This document shows, in pieces, positions 58,073 to 64,000 of a stretch of 64,000 nucleotides of DNA; position 1 is the stretch's first letter, and every line of letters starts with the position of its first letter. Source of the stretch: Intestinimonas butyriciproducens (lineage in GTDB: Bacteria > Bacillota > Clostridia > Oscillospirales > Butyricicoccaceae); the NCBI RefSeq assembly GCF_016901775.1, contig NZ_JACJKW010000011.1, positions 35,267-99,266 on the forward strand, in the 5' to 3' direction. The notes under the pieces were generated by a model. The model saw only the letters and a program-made list of their open reading frames with translations. It was not told where the DNA came from and ran no database searches. The position numbers and the translations under genes are program-made.

Positions 58073-60203
58073 AACTGCAATTCAAATCTATGACGGCATG
58101 ACCCGCCCACTTCAGGCTATGCACCGGGCCACAAGCATTCTGATCAACAGTTTTGAATCTATGCAAAGGGCTTCTTCTAATTCGGTTGATGTTTCTTCCA
58201 TTCAAACTGTCCGTGAAGAATTGGCAAGAGCCGGGGCAGCCTTTGATGAAATTGAAGAAAATATCCGGGAAGCTGGAAACCAACAAGACCGATTCAATCA
58301 AAACATCCGATCCGGCACCACCGCCGCTGATGGCTTGTGGGGCAAGCTGAAAGGAATTGCGGCCACTGTGGGCGGTTTGGCGGCAACAAAGAAAATCCTT
58401 GGCCTATCTGACACCTTGGCAAGCACCAAGGCCCGGTTGAATTTGATCGTAGATGATGGCGGTTCTGTGGGAGAACTGGAAAAGAAAATTATGGCTTCTG
58501 CCCAGCGTTCCCGATCCCTATATTTTGATACCGCTTCCGCCGTTGCGAGTATGGGAAGCAATGCAAAAGCAGCCTTTAATGGTACAGATGAAATCATTGC
58601 TTTCATGGAGCAAATCAACAAGCAATTTGTAATCGGTGGCGCTTCTGCCCAAGGTCAATCCGCCGCAATGCTTCAGCTTACCCAAGCTATGGCCGCTGGC
58701 GCTTTGCGTGGTGAAGAACTGAATTCCATTTTGGAAAATGCCCCCGGAATTGCAAGAGCCATTGAAAGCTATATGGGCATTGCGGAAGGTTCCATCAAAT
58801 CTTATGCGGAACAAGGCTTGATCACCGCTGAAGTGGTGAAGAACGCTATGTTTGCGGCGGCTGACGAAACCAATGCCAAGTTTGAAAGTATGCCCAAGAC
58901 TTGGGCACAGATTTGGACTTCCATGCAGAACAAGGCCCTTTCCATCTTTGCTCCGATCCTGACCAAAATCAATCAAATTGGTAACAGTGAGAGGTTCACC
59001 CAAGTAACGGATGGGATTATCAATGGCCTTGCCGGGATCGCTTCTGTTGCCACTTGGGTTCTTGATCTTCTGATTGGCGGGGCCGCATTGGTGGTGGATA
59101 ACTGGTCGTGGCTGGCCCCTATTGTTGGCGGTGTTGCAACGGCTTTCCTTGTTTTGAATGGAGCCATGCTTGCCTATAAAACAGTGACCGGCATTGTGAA
59201 TGCGCTGGAAACCGTAAAGGCCGCAAGACTGGCTATGACCACCGTTGCAACCGGGGCGCAAACCACCGCCACCTTTGCCCAAACAGCGGCACAATACGGC
59301 CTGAATGCGGCCCTGTATGCTTGCCCCTTGGTATGGATCATCATTCTGGTGATCGCCCTTGTAGCCCTGTTCTATGCGGCTGTGGCGGCGGTCAATAAGT
59401 TTGCCGGTACAAGCGTTTCCGCAACCGGCCTGATTTGCGGCGCATTTATGGCGGCGTTGGCATTCATCGGAAACATCTTCATTGCCTTGTGGAACTTGGT
59501 TGTGGATGTATTTGTGATGATCTATAACCTTGTGGGAACCGTTGCAAACTTCATCGGAAATGTATTCAATGATCCGGTTGGGGCAGTTTGCCGCCTGTTC
59601 TTCGATTTGGCGGACACTGTTCTTTCCGTGCTTCAAGCGTTGGCTTCGGCCATTGATACCATCTTCGGTTCTAATCTTGCTGGTTCCGTCCAAGGCTGGC
59701 GTGACAGCTTGGGCGGTTGGGTGGATTCCACCTTCGGCAAGGGTGAAGAAGTCATGGAAAAGCTGAATGCCGATGATATGAAGTTGGGCCGGTTTGAATA
59801 TGGGGCCGCTTTTGATATGGGCTATGAGTTCGGCCAAGGTGTGGAAGATACCGTGGGCGGCTTGTTCGACTTTTCCGCAATGGACAGCTTGGGGGCCGCT
59901 GATGGGCTGGATGCCTTCAATCTTGGCAACACCCTTGATGGTATCTATGGCAACACCGGGGACACGGCGGGGAACACCGCCGCTATGAGTGATGCCCTTG
60001 ACATTGCGGAAGAAGATTTGGCCTATTTGCGGGATATTGCCGAGCGTGAAGCAATCAACCGGTTCACCACGGCTGAAATTCATGTTGAACAGCACAATGA
60101 AAACCACATTTCCAGTGACACCGATCTTGACGGGATCATGGATGCTTGGGCCAATGATTTTGCTGAAAAGCTGGATGTTTCTGAAGAAGGGGTGCATGAG
60201 TAA
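58059..60203 (+). CDS. Phage tail tape measure protein
   Basis: This 714-residue protein has the phage_tape_meas pattern. An N-terminal helical region is followed by the TMP core (SARSRSLYFDTASAVASMG-like, GGASAQGQSAAMLQLTQAMAAGALRGEELNSILENAPGIARAI, read in pieces). A long hydrophobic stretch (about 330-520) has several membrane-like helices. The tape measure sets tail length and helps form the DNA channel. It overlaps the previous gene and its stop shares one base with the next start. It is short for a full-length contractile tail. Confidence 0.88.
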   Translation: MATIRTAIQIYDGMTRPLQAMHRATSILINSFESMQRASSNSVDVSSIQTVREELARAGAAFDEIEENIREAGNQQDRFNQNIRSGTTAADGLWGKLKGIAATVGGLAATKKILGLSDTLASTKARLNLIVDDGGSVGELEKKIMASAQRSRSLYFDTASAVASMGSNAKAAFNGTDEIIAFMEQINKQFVIGGASAQGQSAAMLQLTQAMAAGALRGEELNSILENAPGIARAIESYMGIAEGSIKSYAEQGLITAEVVKNAMFAAADETNAKFESMPKTWAQIWTSMQNKALSIFAPILTKINQIGNSERFTQVTDGIINGLAGIASVATWVLDLLIGGAALVVDNWSWLAPIVGGVATAFLVLNGAMLAYKTVTGIVNALETVKAARLAMTTVATGAQTTATFAQTAAQYGLNAALYACPLVWIIILVIALVALFYAAVAAVNKFAGTSVSATGLICGAFMAALAFIGNIFIALWNLVVDVFVMIYNLVGTVANFIGNVFNDPVGAVCRLFFDLADTVLSVLQALASAIDTIFGSNLAGSVQGWRDSLGGWVDSTFGKGEEVMEKLNADDMKLGRFEYGAAFDMGYEFGQGVEDTVGGLFDFSAMDSLGAADGLDAFNLGNTLDGIYGNTGDTAGNTAAMSDALDIAEEDLAYLRDIAEREAINRFTTAEIHVEQHNENHISSDTDLDGIMDAWANDFAEKLDVSEEGVHE

Positions 60204-60634
60204 TGCCCAATGCCGTGGAAGTGGTAAAAAAGGCGGCTGTGGAAGCCGTGGAAGCTGGAAAACCAGTGAACCTGTTGTTTGGTGAAGTGATTTCCGCTTC
60301 ACCGTTGAAAATCCAAGTGGATCAGAAAGCAATCTACACAGAAAAAATGTTGGTACTGACCCGGAATGTCACTGATTATGAAGTGGATATGACGGTTTCC
60401 CACCAAACTGTGGTGATCAGCCACGGCCACCCGGTTGTTGATACCTATACCGGGGGCGGTGAAGCAACCCCCATAGACCACAACCACCCCATTCAGGGGC
60501 GAAAGAAATTCAAAGTTCACAATGCCCTTGTGGTTGGTGATTGGGTGCTTCTGGCCCGGATGCAGAAGGGCAAAAAATTTGTAGTGCTGGATCGTATCAA
60601 AGCGAACCCGGCCTTGAAGGGGGAATGGCTATGA
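60203..60634 (+). CDS. DUF2577 baseplate-type protein (XkdR/XkdS region)
   Basis: This 143-residue protein resembles DUF2577 proteins of PBSX-like phages: VNLLFGEVISASPLKIQVDQ, then VSHQTVVISHGHPVVDTYTGGG, and NHPIQGRKKFKVHNALVVGDWVLLARMQKGKKFVVLDRI. In these phages the gene lies among baseplate genes behind tape measure and LysM-type genes; here the intervening genes are missing. The ATG overlaps the tape-measure stop by 1 bp. Confidence 0.75.
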   Translation: MPNAVEVVKKAAVEAVEAGKPVNLLFGEVISASPLKIQVDQKAIYTEKMLVLTRNVTDYEVDMTVSHQTVVISHGHPVVDTYTGGGEATPIDHNHPIQGRKKFKVHNALVVGDWVLLARMQKGKKFVVLDRIKANPALKGEWL

Positions 60635-60676
60635 TTCTGATTTAGTCCAGTAGGCCACCATTAAATTCACTTTAAG

Positions 60677-60707
60677 GCCCCGGATCGAATGTGATCCGGG
60701 GCTTTTT
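60677..60707 (+). terminator. Rho-independent terminator before the cargo gene
   Basis: A stem GCCCCGGATC/GATCCGGGGC with loop GAATGT and a T-run lies here. A nearly identical stem (CCCCGGATC/GATCCGGGG) lies at 62633 on the other side of the cargo gene. Confidence 0.85.
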
Positions 60708-60802
60708 CCCATGTATCAAGGCTTTTCGCCCACGCTTATTCATTGGCTGAAGATATAATGTGCTACTTTCTACAAAAAACCAAAATGGCTTCTTACTCTG
60801 TT

Positions 60803-60829
60803 TTGATATTTGCTTCGACCTTTTATAAT
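60803..60829 (+). promoter_or_regulatory. Probable promoter of the cargo surface-protein gene
   Basis: TTGATA, a short 15-bp spacer and a perfect TATAAT lie 48 bp before the start. Together with terminators on both sides it makes an independent unit. Confidence 0.5.
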
Positions 60830-60876
60830 GATTTCTGCGGCTTTGGCCGTAAAATTCATTTTAGGAGGTTCACACG

Positions 60877-62601
60877 ATGAACAAAAAACTGATTGCTGTC
60901 ATTATGCTTGTGGTTGCGCTGATCGTGCAATCTGTCCCGGCCCTTGCCGTGGATGCAACATTGGAAAGTGTGACAGAACCCACGATAACCACCGAACCGG
61001 CAGAACTACCAGAGGACAACTCAGAGCCTGCGCCCACGCCCCCTGATGATGGCGGGGAAGGAATAGATACCCCCGTAGAAGAAAGCCCATCAGAAGGCCC
61101 GGAAACAGACTACACGGCCACTACCGTTGAAGAACTTATTCAGGTAATCGAACAGGCGGAAGCCGGGGCCACCATCGGGATTGGCTGTGAAATTGTATGC
61201 CCAGCCGGAACCACCCTTGGGGATTCGGGCAAACCCATCACCCTTCAAAGAACAGCACCGGAAGGGCATATCAGCTTCTTTTCTTCTGATGGAACAGGAA
61301 ATGTCAACATAGAAAACATTACCTTTGACGGATCAGGCATAGAATCAACCAGAACTTTTGTAAGTGTAAGCCTTGTAAGCTTTTTTTCAAATTGCGTTTT
61401 TACAAATTGCACTGCCGGTGCAATAACAGCAGATGGCGAAGATTTCATGTTTTTTCAATGCACTTTTGAAAATAATTCAGCCCAACAAGGGGCGCATATT
61501 CGAGTTGACAATGGAACCGGAACTTTTTATACCTGTACCTTCACCGGTGGAACAGCAACCATTCAAGCGGGTGCGATTGCTTGCTATACCACGCAGACTG
61601 TAACCCTTTATAATTGCCGGATATATGATAATACTGCGGCCCAGCGGGGCGGAGGAATATGGAATCGTGGAGAACTGATTGTTTCCCAAAGCAGAATCTT
61701 CAATAATACCGCTGGTGATCAACCCGATGATATTGTGAATGAGTATAATGGACAGTTGGCCTTAATGGATGATCATGATGCTTTAATTAGGATGTATCAA
61801 TCTTCCGGGCAGACCCCCAATAAATGGGCAGTTGACACATTTATTGATGATCTAAGCGACCCTGAAGCAAAGCCCAATATGGTTTTTAGTATGACCTTTG
61901 TTGAAGATTCAGAACCGGAGCCTTCCCCGGAGCCTGAACCTGATCCAGAACCTACCCCCGAACCTACCCCGGAGCCTACACCGGAACCCACGCCTGATCC
62001 TACCCCTGACACGGTACAACCGTCTACCCCTTCAAACAGCGGTTCCCGCCCTTCTTCCCGCCCTGCTGAACAGGAACCGGAGAAATCCCAAGAGATTACA
62101 TTGACGAATGGGAAAGCCATTCTGACGGCCCCTGAAGCCCTGTTTTGGATGGGGTATGAAGTTGGTCATGGGGGCGCTGAAGCTGTCACACGGGCGGAAT
62201 TCGCCGCCCTGATGGTGTCCATGATGGATGAAGAAAGCCTAATGGAATTCAGCACAACCGCCGCCCCCTTCGGGGATGTGCAACCGGGATCAGGAAGCGC
62301 CCCGGCCATAGCAACGGCCAACAATGCCGGTGTTATGGTTGGCTGTGGGGCTGGGGCCTTTAAGCCTGACCGGGAATTGACATGGGGCGAATTGATAACC
62401 GTTTTTTCAAGGTTTGCCGGTGATGATACACCGCCTGAAGTTTATACAGGTGGGCATTGGGCCAAAGATGCCATAAATATAGCGATTTCCCTCGATTGGC
62501 TGGAATACAGTGAAGATTTTGATCCGGGGGAAATTGTGACCTGTTCAGAGATAATAACCTTTGTTCAAGGGGTATTTCAATGGGCTGAAATTCAATCATG
62601 A
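60877..62601 (+). CDS. Element-borne surface protein: beta-helix, Pro-rich stalk, SLH
   Basis: This 574-residue protein has a signal peptide (residues 1-24, KKLIAVIMLVVALIVQSVPALA). A Pro/Glu-rich linker follows, and a right-handed parallel beta-helix-like domain lies at about 85-320 (repeated VNIENITFDGSG, CVFTNCTAG, CTFENNSAQQG, CRIYDNTAAQRGGGIWN). A stalk of EPTP/EPDP repeats lies at about 348-380, and two to three degenerate SLH repeats are at the C-terminus (VTRAEFAALMVSMM, ANNAGVMVGCGAGAFKP, WAKDAINIAISLDWLE). It is cargo unrelated to phage morphogenesis and would alter the host surface. AGGAGG precedes the ATG. Confidence 0.83.
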   Translation: MNKKLIAVIMLVVALIVQSVPALAVDATLESVTEPTITTEPAELPEDNSEPAPTPPDDGGEGIDTPVEESPSEGPETDYTATTVEELIQVIEQAEAGATIGIGCEIVCPAGTTLGDSGKPITLQRTAPEGHISFFSSDGTGNVNIENITFDGSGIESTRTFVSVSLVSFFSNCVFTNCTAGAITADGEDFMFFQCTFENNSAQQGAHIRVDNGTGTFYTCTFTGGTATIQAGAIACYTTQTVTLYNCRIYDNTAAQRGGGIWNRGELIVSQSRIFNNTAGDQPDDIVNEYNGQLALMDDHDALIRMYQSSGQTPNKWAVDTFIDDLSDPEAKPNMVFSMTFVEDSEPEPSPEPEPDPEPTPEPTPEPTPEPTPDPTPDTVQPSTPSNSGSRPSSRPAEQEPEKSQEITLTNGKAILTAPEALFWMGYEVGHGGAEAVTRAEFAALMVSMMDEESLMEFSTTAAPFGDVQPGSGSAPAIATANNAGVMVGCGAGAFKPDRELTWGELITVFSRFAGDDTPPEVYTGGHWAKDAINIAISLDWLEYSEDFDPGEIVTCSEIITFVQGVFQWAEIQS

Positions 62602-62632
62602 TGCCTCTGTTTGACGGGCAGGCATAAGTCAG

Positions 62633-62669
62633 AACCCCGGATCATTCGTGATCCGGGGTTTCTTCTTTT
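62633..62669 (+). terminator. Rho-independent terminator after the cargo gene
   Basis: A stem AACCCCGGATC/GATCCGGGGTT with loop ATTCGT and a T-rich tail lies 31 bp after the stop. Confidence 0.85.
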
Positions 62670-62715
62670 GGTGGGGTATGCTATACTGAATTTAGTTCAG
62701 AGGGGGTGAAGCGGT

Positions 62716-63105
62716 ATGGGTAAAGGGTTTGTGTATAGATGCCACAAATGCGGCCATGAAGAAGAACTTCTTTCCGGTGTGGGCTTTATGTCCCCTGTGG
62801 AAGCCGATGTGGAGCGGGAAAGCATTCTGGCTGGTATCTATGGCCCCAAGGCACAAGCGGCCCTTGTAGCCCATCCTGAAGCCCATGTGAGCGTTGAAAG
62901 GGCTATGTACCAATGCGGGGCCTGCGGCAAGCTGGAAGGCCGTCTGGCGGTTACTATGAAGGCCCCTGTCCCAGTTCCAATCCTTCAGCGGTGTGATTGT
63001 GGGGCCACCATGCACCGGATCAGGAGTGGGAAAGATATACTTTGCCCAGCTTGCCGGGAACCCCTGAAGAAAACAGATGTTGTGGCCGTTGTCAGGTGGG
63101 ATTGA
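62716..63105 (+). CDS. Element zinc-ribbon protein
   Basis: This 129-residue protein carries several Cys pairs: YRCHKCGHEEELL, YQCGACGKLEGRL, QRCDCGATM and LCPACREPLK, enough for two zinc ribbons. It resembles small phage or integrative-element zinc-ribbon proteins without known function. An extended -10 (TGCTATACT) lies about 35 bp upstream, and GGGGGTGA precedes the ATG. The next gene starts 13 bp after its stop. Confidence 0.65.
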   Translation: MGKGFVYRCHKCGHEEELLSGVGFMSPVEADVERESILAGIYGPKAQAALVAHPEAHVSVERAMYQCGACGKLEGRLAVTMKAPVPVPILQRCDCGATMHRIRSGKDILCPACREPLKKTDVVAVVRWD

Positions 63106-63118
63106 AAGGCGGTGTGCT

Positions 63119-63346
63119 ATGACCAAGACTGAAGAAGCCTTCACCGCCCGTTTCGGTGGACAGGTGTTTTATGCCATGCCTGATGGCCGCTGTGTTTATG
63201 AATATAGGGGCCGGGATTATTTGTTGGAAGGTGCTATGGCCGATCCTGAAGCAATAATGCGGGATAGTTTGGAGCGTGGGAAAAACCTTCTGATCACAAC
63301 TTTCCCCGTGGTTGACTTGTACCCTGATCCGAACTGTGATTACTGA
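63119..63346 (+). CDS. Unrecognised 75-residue element protein
   Basis: I do not recognise this short protein (FTARFGGQVFYAMPDGRCVY ... ERGKNLLITTFPVVDLYPDP). It is the last gene of the element before the right candidate attachment site. Codon use matches the element. ATG 63119 follows AAAGGCGG; a longer frame upstream overlaps the zinc-ribbon gene. Confidence 0.55.
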   Translation: MTKTEEAFTARFGGQVFYAMPDGRCVYEYRGRDYLLEGAMADPEAIMRDSLERGKNLLITTFPVVDLYPDPNCDY

Positions 63347-63561
63347 CTTTGAAAGTTGATTTTCAAAAGAAAGGCAGTTCAAGGGATTGAAAAAACGGGC
63401 GTACTAAAATCGTACTAATAGCGGTTCAGAGTACGCTTGAATAGTTCATTTTACACTGAATATTGCTGAAAAAATGTTCAAATTCGCCACATATTCAGCA
63501 GAAAAGAAGCACTTTTCAGCCTTGTTCAGCGTAAGCCGAAACAGAGTGGGAGTAGCAGCAC
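63347..63561. other. Right-end region of the element, no gene
   Basis: This 215-bp stretch contains the right candidate attachment site (63400-63417). Several TTCAGC/TTCAGA words follow (near 63425, 63505, 63517, 63525). I see no gene here. Confidence 0.4.
63400..63417. other. Candidate right attachment or integrase-arm site
   Basis: CGTACTAAAATCGTACTA matches the left site at 49791-49808 in 17 of 18 positions and in the same orientation. It lies 53 bp after the last element gene. Confidence 0.45.
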
Positions 63562-63606
63562 AAAACCCGGAAAGCCTTGGACACCAAGGCTTTCCGGGTT
63601 TTTCTT
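63562..63606. terminator. Rho-independent terminator between element and IS
   Basis: A 19-bp stem AAAACCCGGAAAGCCTTGG/CCAAGGCTTTCCGGGTTTT with a short loop is followed by Ts. It may be the original chromosomal terminator left on the right of the insertion. Confidence 0.8.
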
Positions 63607-63624
63607 GGTGCTTTTAGGCTTAAT

Positions 63625-63741
63625 AAAACCCCTGGTTCTACCAGGGGTAAACAAAATACCTTGGTAAAATGAAACCTCCATGTTACGCTGTGAATGGTTT
63701 GGCGACCGCATCACAGAAAGAACATGGAGGTTTTAAATAAA
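63625..63741 (+). mobile_element. IS200/IS605-type left end with ribosome-site-sequestering hairpin
   Basis: A small hairpin ACCCCTGG-TTCTA-CCAGGGGT (near 63626-63646) may be the IS left-end hairpin. Closer to the gene a 13-bp stem AAACCTCCATGTT (63672-63684) pairs with AACATGGAGGTTT (63721-63733), with an inner CTGTGA/TCACAG stem. The only GGAGG of the transposase gene lies in this stem, so translation should be damped, as known for IS200. Confidence 0.7.
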
Positions 63742-64000
63742 ATGAAGAACGAGATAAAACATACAGCACATTCCAGTTATCGGTGTGAGTATCACATAGT
63801 ATTTGCCCCCAAATATCGCCGTCGAGTCATTTACAAAGAGCTGCGAAAGGATATAGGAGAGATATTCCGCAAACTTTGCAAAGAGATGAAGGTAGAAATC
63901 ATAGAGGCAGAAGCATGTGTCGATCACATTCATATGCTGGTCAGTATACCGCCTTACAAAAGTGTAGCACAATTTGTGGGAACGCTCAAGAGCAAGAGCG
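63742..64000 (+). CDS. tnpA: IS200/IS605-family transposase TnpA, 5' part
   Basis: The first 86 residues of a Y1 HUH transposase are present and the gene runs off the right edge. It begins MKNEIKHTAHSSYRCEYHIVFAPKYRRRVIY and contains the metal-binding HUH motif in EACVDHIHMLVSIPP. The catalytic tyrosine lies beyond the edge. These enzymes move single-stranded DNA using hairpins at the ends. It follows a sequestered ribosome site. Whether it was carried by the nearby prophage-like element or inserted later cannot be told. Confidence 0.93.
   Translation, partial: MKNEIKHTAHSSYRCEYHIVFAPKYRRRVIYKELRKDIGEIFRKLCKEMKVEIIEAEACVDHIHMLVSIPPYKSVAQFVGTLKSKS

Overview
This window looks like chromosomal DNA of an anaerobic, GC-rich gut Clostridia bacterium, most likely Oscillospiraceae/Ruminococcaceae-like. 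The evidence is a Rex redox repressor, an acyl-CoA dehydratase activase system, a glmS ribozyme in front of glmS, RqcH, Na/Pi symport with PhoU, SLH-domain surface proteins and a class-A-type RNase P RNA. The genus cannot be fixed from sequence alone.

Layout. (1) 0-39.4 kb is a housekeeping region: the end of tsaD, rex, an M29-type aminopeptidase, a minus-strand 2-hydroxyacyl-CoA-dehydratase-like pair, a minus-strand phosphate/polyphosphate group (nptA, ppx, ppk), a C26 glutamine-hydrolase-like enzyme, a lipoprotein, a P-loop ATPase, a GntR regulator, rnpB, murD followed by four tandem M42 peptidases and a methionine gamma-lyase-like PLP enzyme, ruvC-ruvA-ruvB-glmM-(glmS ribozyme)-glmS, an Lrp regulator, a sigma factor, a zinc-ribbon protein, a DUF1858 protein, trmK and rqcH. 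(2) 39.4-49.7 kb encodes cell-surface functions: SLH proteins with cadherin-like, leucine-rich-repeat and transglutaminase domains, and an ECF sigma factor fused to a membrane anchor and outer domain. A full-length guaA and a second guaA lacking the glutaminase domain flank most of this group. (3) About 49.8-63.4 kb is a lower-GC integrated element of about 13.6 kb. It carries a tyrosine integrase, a divergent repressor/Cro switch, a D5/P4-type primase-helicase followed by an iteron-rich probable origin, a small terminase subunit, its own sigma factor, tape measure and DUF2577 baseplate genes, and a cargo surface-protein gene with its own promoter and terminators. It lacks large terminase, portal and capsid genes. 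(4) An IS200/IS605-type transposase runs off the right edge.

The most unusual feature is not a gene. Nearly every long intergenic gap from 1 to 39.4 kb is a mosaic of short hairpin modules. A roughly 15-nt slot with 6-nt arms and a 3-nt loop holds one of about seven different stems inside near-constant flanks. At eleven transcription-unit ends this hairpin starts within a few bases of the stop codon, and in three cases the G of TAG is the first base of the stem. The modules are absent from 39.4 kb onward. A second intergenic repeat family with covarying stems occurs three times.

How the genes work together: Rex reads NADH/NAD, NptA-Ppx-Ppk handle phosphate import and polyphosphate turnover, MurD-GlmM-GlmS feed peptidoglycan synthesis, RuvABC resolves recombination intermediates, and TrmK/RqcH/TsaD/RNase P serve translation. 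All identifications come from reading motifs; no database search was run.
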